In this document: positions 35,402-46,151 of the stretch, piece after piece | Layout of the letters: each line of letters starts with the position of its first letter | How positions within the stretch are numbered: position 1 is the stretch's first letter | Source of the DNA: Rhypophila decipiens | Taxonomy: Eukaryota; Ascomycota; Sordariomycetes; Sordariales; Naviculisporaceae | DNA: 64,000 bases | Reading direction: 5' to 3' | Assembly: GCA_033297075.1 (NCBI GenBank) | Contig: MU858075.1 | Coordinates: forward strand, 233,463 to 297,462 | Notes under the pieces: model-generated | The model's database searches: none | The model's input: only the letters and a program-made list of their open reading frames with translations | What the model was told of the DNA's origin: nothing | Translations under genes and position numbers: made by a program

Positions 35402-38400
35402 ATAGTCAAGGGATGGGATCATGGCAGAGGCTTCTGATTTGCACAGACCGGCCAAGCTGCTAATCGCGAAGCTCACGTCCGTGATGGGCGTTGTATTTAT
35501 GGAGATGAGCCGAATGAGTCTTAACCACCGCCACCACCACCAGGGTTATGCATTATTACACACGCGCTATATCTGGGGAGTCTCCGGAGGAACACGATTG
35601 CCGACCGCGACTCCACAGAATATATCAACTTGCAGTGCCTGGACTGAAAGAAGTCCTCACAGCTGGGAACAACCACATGTCCTGTCACTCTGAATAGCGT
35701 TACAGAGTATGCCCGTTAGTTACAGAGTATGCCCGTTAGTTACAGAGTTGGGTTGATGGATCGGCTGGCGGATTGCATGGCGTGGGTTAGGTCATGATGG
35801 GTATTTCTAGAGTTGATAGCTTGTACCGGCACCTGAAGATAATTCTCTGTTTAACCGAGTCTCCCTGGGTTATCTTGTTTTACGGATATTATGTCTTGCT
35901 TTGTCGGGTCTGTGGTGTGAAGCCACAAGCACCGGTACCAGCTTTGGGCGCCGTGATATATCTCTACTTGAGTTTCTTTGAGCTGACTCCCCACCCTCCG
36001 AAGTTGAGCACCTTGTCTGTGTTCACATTCGCGGCTCACTTACTCGGAGCTTTGCATGTTGCGAATGGCGTGGAATTTAAGTTATAATTGCTACTCCGGG
36101 GGTGAAAAGACGATGATAAGAGAGAATAGAACATCCAAAGGGTGTTGATAGATCGATAGGACTTGAGACGAGAGGAGAGATCGGATGATAGAAGGGTTCA
36201 GTACCTTTTGGCAAGATATGGCGCACAGATATTACCAGGGCTCCTTTAGTTCTTGGAAAGACTTGCTTTTAATCACTTTGTTTTTTTCCAAGCCTGGGTA
36301 TATGGTAATGCCTAAACATCTTTGTTCTTGCACCATTGTACAGTGGTTTTCTTTGCTGACTCTCTGTCTGTCCTTATTAGAGCCAAGAATGAAACACAGG
36401 AACGGGACGGGACGGAGGAGTGGATTCAATCCGGATTCGAATGTTGAACATGGATTATAGTACGAAGGTCGGAGCAAACTTGATGTTGAGCCCGGTCGTA
36501 TCACAAAAAGAAAAAAAATTAACAGGCCGGGTGACCTGTAGAACACGGTAAGAGTGGGTCTGAAGCGGACCGGAGCGGAGTATCGGAGATGAAGAGTGGG
36601 TACGGAATCGGCATCGGCATCGGGACGGGTCATAGGCCGGTGCGAATCATGATTTTGGAATTTAAGTTACGGTGTCCGGTCTCGGGCACGGAGGCACGGA
36701 GATATTAATGATCTACTCACTCTCATCCTGTCAGGTCGAGCAGGTTTGGTGGTAATTCGGAAGGAAAAGAGGGGGTCACAGAAGTAAGTAAGTAATAGTT
36801 GCCATGTGATATTGGTTGGTCCCTGATGAAATGGTTCGCGTCAAGGGCCAGGGGGTTTTGTGAACTTTTCACTTGTCTACCTACCTGTGAGATTAAGAAG
36901 TCGAGAGACCAGAGACACCAGCAGGTGATGTTTGGGCTGGCTGTTTGGTTTGAGTGCTGGATTCTTCGGTGGAGCGAGGAGTTCTCGATAGCTCAGACCG
37001 TTGTTGGCGTTGCCGCCGTCAAGTTGTCGGTTAAACTTGGCAGTGACGGACGGTTTTCCTTCTAGAAAGAGCATGGGACTGGTAATGTGGATCATGGAAC
37101 TTTTATGGGAATTTAACGCTGAGATGGGCAAGTCTTATCGTCTTTTTCCTTTCTTGACTTCGGTCTGGCTATGCTATGTGGATCGCCAAGTCATACTGGA
37201 GAGTCGATGATAGCTAGGTATATTTTTTATAGTCTGTCTATTTTCTATCGCGTTCATGTTCGTTTAACGGCCCGTCTGACGGCGGGAGTTCCCTCGGCTC
37301 AGCAGCGGAGATAAGGACAGAGATTCATCTCGGGCGCCAGGGGTGACTGAGGGTGGTGATGAAGAACGAGTTTGGGTTCACGTCCATCAGTGGATAAGTG
37401 CAAAATATGAACGCATTGACAGAATTTAAATCTTGACTCGATATTGTGCCATTTTATTCCCTATTCTGATGTAAACGAACTGTCAAAATTTTAAGCATTA
37501 TTTTCACCTGGAGCTTTCATATCATAAGTTGTGTTAACGCCGGGCCGTCCCTGGGAGATTGGGCGGGAGTGGTCCGCTGTCGTAAGCCGGGAGACCCCGA
37601 TCAGCTATCAGCCCGGTCCCATCATCGCGGGATTGTCTTGGAGACGCAAACAAGGGTCTCGCCTGCCCGCCACGAGTCGTCTGTGGAACAAAACATGAAA
37701 AGAAGTTTTTGTCCATTTCAGGCAATCTCATAAAAAGACGCGTTCTTTTTGGTTCGATTTTGTTTGCTCTGCAGCAACAATTCGCTCGTCGCAAGTTCAG
37801 AAGCCAAGCGCGAGTTCTTATTCGCAACCACCATCCAAGGTCGTGAGTGGTGATAGATAAGATCCCCTGTCTGGGTAACTTTGATATCAGCTCTCTCACC
37901 ACCCGGAGGCGGCCGATGCCAACAACCACCACCCAGATGAGAGAAGGATGCACACCCACCTCCATTTCAACAAGTCTAGAATTTGGGGGGCTGAAACTCG
38001 CAGACTCGGTACTCGCCTCACAGCGGGGAGAGATATCAAGGCGCCGACGAGCGGTCTTGTCCGCACACCCTCATCATGATCATCTTAGGATTCTGGAGTT
38101 GTTGTCTCACTTCACTTGCCATGCCCTTGACTGCCAAATCCCAGGACATGCAAGTCAAATCTGCGCAATTAAACTGATGAAGCGAAGGAAACCTCACGAT
38201 GCCTGTCGATTCGCATTCAGTTTCGCGTTAAATAGCTTCATCTGGAGGAAAGCTAGCTCATCCTACGTGCGCGTGCCCTCTTCCTCTTGTTGGAAGTTCA
38301 ATCGCTGCTTTCCTCCTTGGCTCACCCGGAATCGCTAGTGCCCTCGGGTCATCTGAACGCCCTTCTTATCACCATCACAGCGGCCCGAGAACTATTGGAG

Positions 38401-40434
38401 GCACGGCAAAGCATGATATTCGCGAATCACGATCCAGTGCTGCTGCTATTGGACCCTCTGGAGTTATCAGTTTAGCTGATGGCTTGGGCTACATGTCAAG
38501 CTAACCTTATTATTTTTGGGGGGCGCACCGTCAGCTGTTAGTGGTTCAACACAGCGTTAAGCCCTATTGGGCAGTAGTCCGCCCAGGACCACAGGACTAC
38601 CTTAGCATGTTCTGGGCTTATTCGTTGACTTTTCAGTGGGAGGAAGAGCCCACTTGGCAAGTAAAAAGCTTGGATTGATGACCCCTCCATCTCATCTTTT
38701 GGTGGGCAAGCTCAATCATTGGTTGTTTCTGTGGGAATTGATACTACACTACTCCGGACAGGTGACAAAACAACAGATGAGGGGAAAGGCGAATTCTATG
38801 CTTTTTCTGGAATCGCGCCGGCGACTAGAGATGGATGCTGCTTGCTTTGCTGTTGCCCTTTTAACGACAGGACCACTGTTCCATCGTTACCTGAAAGCAA
38901 GACTAAAAGGCCGCCATATCATCATATCGCGATGAACAGGTGGATGCCCATACCGTTGCCATGGGCCTAAACTAAACCTATGGAGCATCCAGCTCTTGGG
39001 ACATGGGTCTCCCAAACTGCCATTAGGGTACTTACGGATGGTGCGGAAGCCACTGTCTGGAGAAGACGCGTAGAATGCAGTTCTATGACGGACACACCAC
39101 AAACTCAAACTTCGCCACCAGCTCATGAGTTGGTGAAAGGAAAGAGGAGTGTTCATACCCAAATCAAGGTGATTGTTTCTCAGGACCGTCCCCAGATTTT
39201 GCAATTCGTCAATTCAGCCAACCACACGGTCGGACGGGTGTCTTGACGCGCCGACAAGCTGGACAGGTTGGATGGGACTGCGTGGGAGATCCTGACGCAT
39301 GCCGAGCGGGGGTCAAGAGGAACCCAGGCCCTCTTCTTGCTCGCTGCCCCCCAAAGCTCCCAAGGTGACCCTCGAAAACCGGCGATGCCCACCCACAATG
39401 CTAATGCGCTGGACCGGCCACATCCCCGATTCCTGCTGGTGGTCCCGGCCAAGCTCGTTCTCCATCCTTTCCCTGGTGGTGGAGGTGTCCACCGGCCTGT
39501 AACCACAAGCTGCAGTTAAACTGTGGGATAGTTCAGATGGGCCTAGGGCCGGGTCCGAAAGAAGGCTCCACGCCCAGAGATAAGGGAATTTATCGATTTT
39601 TTCTCTCACAGGCTCACATTGTGGCAATGGAGCTTTCTTACTCGTTGGATGGGATAGAGCTCTCCCCAGTCCTTTCCTAGTTGAGATGATTTACATGGCT
39701 CTGCATCTCATGCTCATCCCAACCATGGGTACGGAGTAGCTGGTATTCTTTTCTTTAAGCAGTCAAGCATCAAGCTCAAAAGGGTTAGGGGTTCGTTGCT
39801 AGTTGCTCCCCTCGCTGGCCCATCCTTTCTTGTCTTGATAAAGTTGGAGCTCCCCAACTGCCTCGGTCAAAAAGAAAGTTCTTGTTCTTAATCACCGCCA
39901 TCCATCACCCTCCTTTCCTCCTTCCACAAGTCCTTGTGGTCAGGTGCGAAGTGATTCCTTCCCGTTGCCGTTGCCGTTGCCGCCTCCGCGACTTCCTTCG
40001 AGCTATATCACTGCTCCGATCCACGGGACCACCAAGTCGGGATCGCAATACCACTTACACCGGTTTCCAGTATTAACCACCTGACTTGTTCTTCGATTGC
40101 AGTAGTAGCAACTCTGCATCTACCAAATTTCCCATCACCAGCTCCTTCCCCGCGAGATCCTCCAGGCCCAAGACTTCTAGTTCCTGGAAATTGGGGCGAT
40201 CTGCCTCGGACCCACATCCCTTGAGCACAGAAAAAATCCAAACGGGTTGCTCTATTCCGCCTCTCTGCTCTCCAGCTTCTTCTCGAACATCGACCCGGCT
40301 CCTTCATTGTTGTTTGAGTTTGTTACAACCCCAACCTAGCCTGGCCTCTTGGCTCCTTGTACAATCCAAGAGACGAATACCACTTTTCGGAACCCCTAGA
40401 CTTCGCTATAGAGCAACCGTAATCACTAGTCATC
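35402..40434. other. 5-kb intergenic stretch
   Basis: The longest gap without a gene in the window. Seen only: a 20-bp tandem repeat at 35700-35747, small GGCATC and CCGTTG microsatellites (about 36610 and 39963), and a pyrimidine-rich leader before the permease at 40435. Open frames are short and unsupported on both strands. Confidence 0.5.
35700..35747 (+). repeat. 20-bp tandem repeat, 2.4 copies
   Basis: Two identical units of TTACAGAGTATGCCCGTTAG followed by a partial third (TTACAGAG). The identical units indicate a recent slippage or duplication. Confidence 0.9.
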
Positions 40435-42433
40435 ATGGGTTGGGTTCATAACGCCAACCAAAAGATCGCGGCCTCTGCCGTCGGTCGTTGGTTCAAATTG
40501 GAGGGTTCAGGCCATGTAAGTACTTCCCTGACGCCAACAAACGTGATTGTGGCCGTTCTCGTGCTAAACTTTTCTCTCATCATAGCCCAAGGAACGCAAG
40601 GGCTCTCACTTCTTCACCGAGTTTCGTGCCGGTCTGGCCACCTTTTTCGCCATGGCGTGAGTTACCCTTCAGTCTCTCTCATATGTCAAATGGATTAACA
40701 CATGTCAAATCCAGCTACATCATTGCCGTCAATGCCAGCATCGTCGCCGACAGCGGTGGCACTTGCGTGTGTGATGGACCTAATTTGTGTGTCGAAGATC
40801 AGGATTATCTCATCTGTACCCAGGAGATCAAGCGGGATTTGATCACGGCGACCGCGGCAATCTCTGCCTTTGCCTCCTTCTTCATGGGCCTTTTCTCGAA
40901 TCTGTAAGTCCTCACATCCCAAGTCTTGCAATTCGCCGCTTTCGGAGACTGATCCGCGCTTCGGCAGCCCTGTCGCCTTGGCCCCGGGTATGGGACTGAA
41001 CGCGTACTTTGCCTACTCTGTCGTTGGCTTTCACGGCTCCGGCTCGGTGCCATATCAGGTTGCGCTTACTGCCATTTTTGTCGAAGGCTGGATATTTTTC
41101 GCCCTCGCCCTCTTTGGCATGCGTCAATGGCTCGCCCGCATCATTCCCCGTACCATCAAGCTTGCCACCAGCGTTGGTATCGGACTGTTCCTCACACTGA
41201 TTGGTCTGACCTACTCGGAAGGTATTGGCCTCATTGTTGGTGCCAATGCTACGCCCGTCGAACTTGCCGGCTGCAAGGTGCGGAACGAAGATGGGCTCTG
41301 TGACAACAGCACAAAGATGCGCAACCCCCAAATGTGGATCGGTATCTTCTGCGGCGGTGTCTTTACCGCCATCCTGATGATGTACCGTGTCAAAGGTGCC
41401 ATCATTGCCGGCATTATCCTCGTCTCCATCATCTCCTGGCCCCGAGGAACCGAGGTCACCTATTTCCCATACACTCCCGTAGGAGATAACTCTTTCGACT
41501 TTTTCAAGAAGGTCGTCGATTTCCATGAAATCAAACGCACTCTGAACGTCCAAGAATGGAGCGTAGGCGGATACGGTGGCCAGTTCGGTCTGGCTCTCAT
41601 CACCTTCCTTTACGTCGACATCCTCGACTGCACAGGTACCCTGTACTCGATGGCCAACTTTGCCGGATTGGTCGATCCCGAGACCCACGACTTTGAGGGT
41701 TCCACTGCTGCGTACGTATCAGACTCCCTGAAAGCAAAGTGAACTCTTCTTGCTAACAACAAGTGTGTACAGTTTCATGGTTGACTCCGTCAGCATCTCG
41801 ATTGGTGCCATCTTCGGAACTCCCCCCGTCACCGCCTTCGTCGAGTCCGGTGCTGGTATCGGTGAAGGTGGCAAGACTGGCCTCACTGCCATGTGGACTG
41901 GACTCTGCTTCTTCATTGCCATCTTCTTTGCGCCCATCTTCGCCTCGATTCCTCCGTGGGCCACTGGCTGCGTTCTCATCCTTGTTGGATCCATGATGGT
42001 TCAAGCTGTCACCGAAATCAACTGGGACTACATGGGTGACTCGATCCCCGCTTTCGCCACCATCTTCTTGATGCCCTTCACCTACTCGATTGCCGATGGC
42101 CTGATTGGAGGAATCTGCCTCTACATCCTCATCAACACCTTGGTCTGGATCATCGAGAAGGCTTCTGGCGGCCGCCTTGTGCCAATGAACAAGGACAAGA
42201 AGGATCCGTGGACTTACAAGATCAAGGGTGGTCTGCTTCCCCCGTGGATGTCACGCCTGGCCAAGGGCCGAAAGGACTTTTGGCGTGACGACACCGCCTC
42301 GGACTCTGAGCCAGAGCGTGTTCATGAGTCGATCGAAGCAAAGACGTCCGAGTCTGGCAAGGAGGTTGACGTTGAGACACCAGCGCACGAGAAGGAGACA
42401 CTAGCGCACAAGAAGCCAGCAGAGATGGCTTAA
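40435..42433 (+). CDS. azgA: AzgA-type purine (hypoxanthine/adenine/guanine) permease
   Basis: Five exons (40435-40515, 40586-40656, 40715-40903, 40968-41711, 41773-42433) encode 581 residues, the usual length for AzgA-like transporters. All junctions keep frame. Typical features: HFFTEFRAGLATFFAMAY near the start of the membrane core, the conserved PGMGLNAYFAY and DILDCTGTLYSMA motifs, and FGTPPVTAFVESGAGI. These belong to the substrate site of the NCS2/AzgA family. About 12-14 membrane segments are expected in the plasma membrane. The C-terminal 60 residues are hydrophilic and lysine-rich with acidic clusters, which in fungal transporters often carry ubiquitination and endocytosis signals. 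The protein imports purines by proton symport (known for AzgA). No purine-catabolism gene lies next to it here. Confidence 0.93.
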
Positions 42434-43513
42434 AGGGTTCGAACGGCGTGTTTGGAATAGTTTTGGAATAATGATGGGTCGGGAGTTTTCTATTCTTATA
42501 TTATCAACAGTTATTGCGAGATGAGCGGCGATTTATGAGTTATATAAGGGGTTCCATGACGGGGCAACTTGGGTGTTGCAGTCATTCTGGTGTTTTTTCC
42601 CGGCGTTATAATATCGAATACCTATTTGCCGCTATGTCGTTTCGTCGAAGATCTAATACCATTACAATCGTTTGTGGGGGGAATGAAAATCGAAAGAATT
42701 ATACTCTATTGTTTGCTCGAGCAGTACTTTGCTTACAATATGTGACTCGGCATGATATGAAGACTGCTTTGACGAGGCAGAGAGTTGAAGGTGAAGGAAG
42801 AAACGACGGTAAGGAGGCAGATGAACCAGAGAGAGGACGGGACCTGTTCCGTGGCCCCCGTTTTAAACCGACCTGAATTGTATATGATCCCGTTCGAGTA
42901 TTTATTTAGTAACGGAAATACTCCTCACTGGAGAGATTGTGAGAGGTCGTCAGCTGCCAAGCTGTGCAAATTTGAGGCTGGACTCGCGTGCTACGGCCCC
43001 TTACAGGTCACTGCTGTTGTGCATCTCAGCTGGGGCCCGTTTGTGACTTTGCGTTTCACGACACCGGTGCACTTGCCAACTTGTGACTCTCGCGAAGCTT
43101 GAGAGGATCGGGGCTGTTCCGCCCTTAACGGTACCTATCGAGATTGTATCCGCATCTTCACTGGCAGACTGACTGTATCGATACGTATCCGTACATGCTC
43201 ACTATCAACTCATACCAGTTAGGCCCGTGGAGGGTGAACAACGGAAGAATGTGTATCATGACACACCTGAAGCAGTGCATGTATGTGTATATTCAATACG
43301 GTACTCATGGTGTTTGGATCAATTCAAATACACGCCGATAACCTGGAAACGTACACAAACACCCCCGTCAGCGGACGCTGGTTTCTCATTTGGAGTGCCC
43401 AACCGACAACACAACCTGGAACGAAAAAATACCATTTTCCCCTCATCAACGGTTGAGCGTACAACCAGTTCAAAGCAATCGGCGAAACTTAGCCAAATAC
43501 ATATCCAAGTCGA
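42434..43513. other. Intergenic
   Basis: 3' flank of the permease and promoter of the GFA-domain gene. No gene or clear element recognised. Confidence 0.5.
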
Positions 43514-44902
43514 ATGACAATGGCTACTCTATCCACATGCGCCACATGCGCCATCTCCTGCCACTGCGGAGCACACCAGCAGACTGTCGAACCCAGGATC
43601 AGCCACGTCGACGGTGCCAAAAGTCTTGATATCTCCGTCTGCCATTGCTACGCATGCCGTCATGTCAGCGGGCAAATGTTTGCTTCTTGGGTGGGCATTG
43701 AGGCGCCGGGGGGAGACTTCTCCATGAGGCTACAGAACTTGGACGAGTACACTGTCGGTCAATTCACAGGTCTGGTGCGCGAAGAAGACAAGACCGAGGT
43801 GACATATTATTTCTGTCGCACTTGCGGGTGTCATGTCCTTCGCTCACTCGCCAGACGACATTACTATGAAAAGGGATTACACCACTACGCTACATGGCAG
43901 GTTGCAACAGGGGTGATGGTCCGAGAACCCGCGTCCCGACGACCCGGATTCGAAGGTTCCCCTGGTATCAACGTTCCAGGTGGAATCAAATGGCGGCATG
44001 TCAAAGCCAACGAGACCAAGGATGGAGGACTGTGTACTTTCCTGTCCAACGCCGCTGGCCACTCCATCGACGGCGATGCTCCTCGGACCACCAACCTCAA
44101 ACCATATACCATTCCCAATACACTACAAATCCTCAGCACCGACAAAGACGAACTAAAAGCAACCTGCCACTGCGGAAACATCACGCTGGGCATAAGACGG
44201 CCGTACAACCCCGAGTATGACGAATTCAGCACCGTGGGACCGCGGTCAAATTTTCCGGACCTCATGTACCCATACAAATCAACCCCCGAGTCGGTGATAT
44301 CCAACCCGGACAACGTGAAATGGTGGCTTACCAGTCAAGGTCCTTCCACCGGCGGACTCCCAACACGATACCTAGCGGGCACATGTGCCTGTCGCTCATG
44401 TCGCTTGACATCGGGGTTTGAGATTCAGTCTTGGGCCTTCATTCCACGGGAGAATATTCGGATCTCTGTGCCGCTGGTATTTCGAAATGCAACTGGTGCT
44501 GACGGGGAGGAAGCCGCCAAGCAACCCCTACGAAGCTATGAATCTTCCCCTGGTGTGATTCGGGAGTTTTGTCCTGGATGTGGAGCAACTGTTTTTTGGC
44601 ATGATAAATCACGGCCGGACCTGATTGATGTTAGTGTGGGTTTGTTTAGGTTCCCTGGGGACTCGGACGACAATCCTCAGACCAGAGCGGAAGTAGCTGG
44701 CAGCGGTGATGGCGCGAGACACGAGTCCTGGCTAGACTGGTGGACGGATCGGGTGAGTTTTGCTGAAGATGCCGCGCTTGATCGTGCGGGCTTCTGCTCG
44801 CTTATGGGGAAAGAGCTTGTTGGTGAACTGGAAAAGGGTCTCAAGGAGGTCGGGGGAAAGTCCCAGGCTTTGGCTGATGAGGAAGAAGGCTCAGATACAT
44901 GA
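43514..44902 (+). CDS. Tandem GFA/CENP-V zinc-domain protein
   Basis: One exon of 462 residues. Two glutathione-dependent formaldehyde-activating (GFA/CENP-V) zinc domains are visible. The first has C16-x-C18, then CHCYAC and CRTCG. The second has CHCGN (about residue 218), CACRSC (about 293) and CPGCG (about 356). Each therefore keeps the three Cys groups that hold the structural and catalytic zinc ions. Fungal GFA proteins are mostly uncharacterised; the bacterial founder was named for binding S-hydroxymethyl-glutathione. The reaction here is unknown. The protein is about three times as long as a single-domain member, with an unrelated 60-residue tail. No neighbour suggests a pathway. Confidence 0.88.
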   Translation: MTMATLSTCATCAISCHCGAHQQTVEPRISHVDGAKSLDISVCHCYACRHVSGQMFASWVGIEAPGGDFSMRLQNLDEYTVGQFTGLVREEDKTEVTYYFCRTCGCHVLRSLARRHYYEKGLHHYATWQVATGVMVREPASRRPGFEGSPGINVPGGIKWRHVKANETKDGGLCTFLSNAAGHSIDGDAPRTTNLKPYTIPNTLQILSTDKDELKATCHCGNITLGIRRPYNPEYDEFSTVGPRSNFPDLMYPYKSTPESVISNPDNVKWWLTSQGPSTGGLPTRYLAGTCACRSCRLTSGFEIQSWAFIPRENIRISVPLVFRNATGADGEEAAKQPLRSYESSPGVIREFCPGCGATVFWHDKSRPDLIDVSVGLFRFPGDSDDNPQTRAEVAGSGDGARHESWLDWWTDRVSFAEDAALDRAGFCSLMGKELVGELEKGLKEVGGKSQALADEEEGSDT

Positions 44903-46151
44903 TATCTGAAGGAACTGATTCTGATGAGGATGAACCGTGAAGTAAATATGTCTCTATTCTAATTGTAAATCTTGCGCAGAACCCATGATAAAAAGTAAAT
45001 AAGCAAAACAAAAGCAAACTCCGTAATGCAGTGAACATGAAAAGAAAAGAAAAGAAAAATTAGTCCATGCAAAAACAAAGGAAATAGCAAGGAGAGTGTT
45101 GGTAGTGAAGAGTAAGCGAGTGCCCAAATCCTGTCCAGCCAACTTGCATCTTTTTGGCTCTCCATCCAGCGTACACAATCTGTAAATATTTTTGTAACCC
45201 ATTTGTGATCCTCCTTCGTCCCCGGCCGATGTGTGATTTTGTTGGCCTTTTTTTCTTTTCGTCCTCCAAGTAAACTCCATTCCTCAGCGTTAAACACAGC
45301 AAATAACAAACAAAATAAAAAGCCATCTCAAAAGAAGTAGAATAATAGTCCCTCATCGATCCCGTCCGTCCCCCCATTTCATATCGTCTCCGGAATGCTT
45401 CGCAGTAATGTCAACAGTCACCATTTCGTGTCATCAGAGCATACAGCCCGGTCATAAAGCCACGCAAAGGATGAAGTAGGCAGCCAGAAGAAGGCAAGTC
45501 CATATAGCACTGCACAAGCACAAGAGAACCAGCAGAGGTCCGAGAAGTTTTTCAACCTCGATCGGTCAACTCAGCATGAGGTTCAATCTCGTCCCTCGCA
45601 GCGATGCATGTAACTTTCTCCCTAGCCAGTTCCTTCACGCACATGAAACCAGACAGACAGCAGCAGACACAGAGAAGCGAGCAAGACTTGTCACAATAGT
45701 TGAGTCCTATGAGCCTTGGCTGAACTGCGTAGATGCTATTAGTACAGTCATGCTGATATGCCCGGACACCTGCAGCCGACGAGCCAGCAGCATGGTGAAT
45801 GGCAGATGAACAGATAGATGGACGTCAAGATAGAAGCCAGTCGGACAGAGACAGTCAACAAGCAGCAAGTAGCCAAGCGGGGCGGTACCATTCCAGATAC
45901 ACTCATTCCTCGTTCGACTCAATCTGCTCGGACAGTTCTCTGCTGCCACCGTCAGCTCTATCGACATCGACATCTACATCGTTCATCACATTCATTCACT
46001 CATTGATCTTGCAAGCATCACCAGCTTCGTGCAGCAGCATCCACCGCACCATTAACCACAACCTCCTGACTCATGCATCTTCCAACATGCACACCATTAT
46101 CTCCTAACCCCCGACGACAAGTTCTCAAGAAAAACCCGTCAGCAGACGGAA
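44903..46151. other. Intergenic between convergent genes
   Basis: 3' flanks of the GFA gene and of the minus-strand gene ending at 46152. A small GAAAA microsatellite lies at about 45038-45059. No gene recognised. Confidence 0.5.

Noticed and set aside
38076..38177. Small secreted-like peptide (MIILGFWSCC start)
   Set aside because: Only 33 codons, no cysteine pattern or flanking support; a chance frame in a gene-free region.
40912..41688. 258-residue minus-strand open frame
   Set aside because: Shadow of the AzgA permease; the plus-strand motifs and phased introns are decisive.
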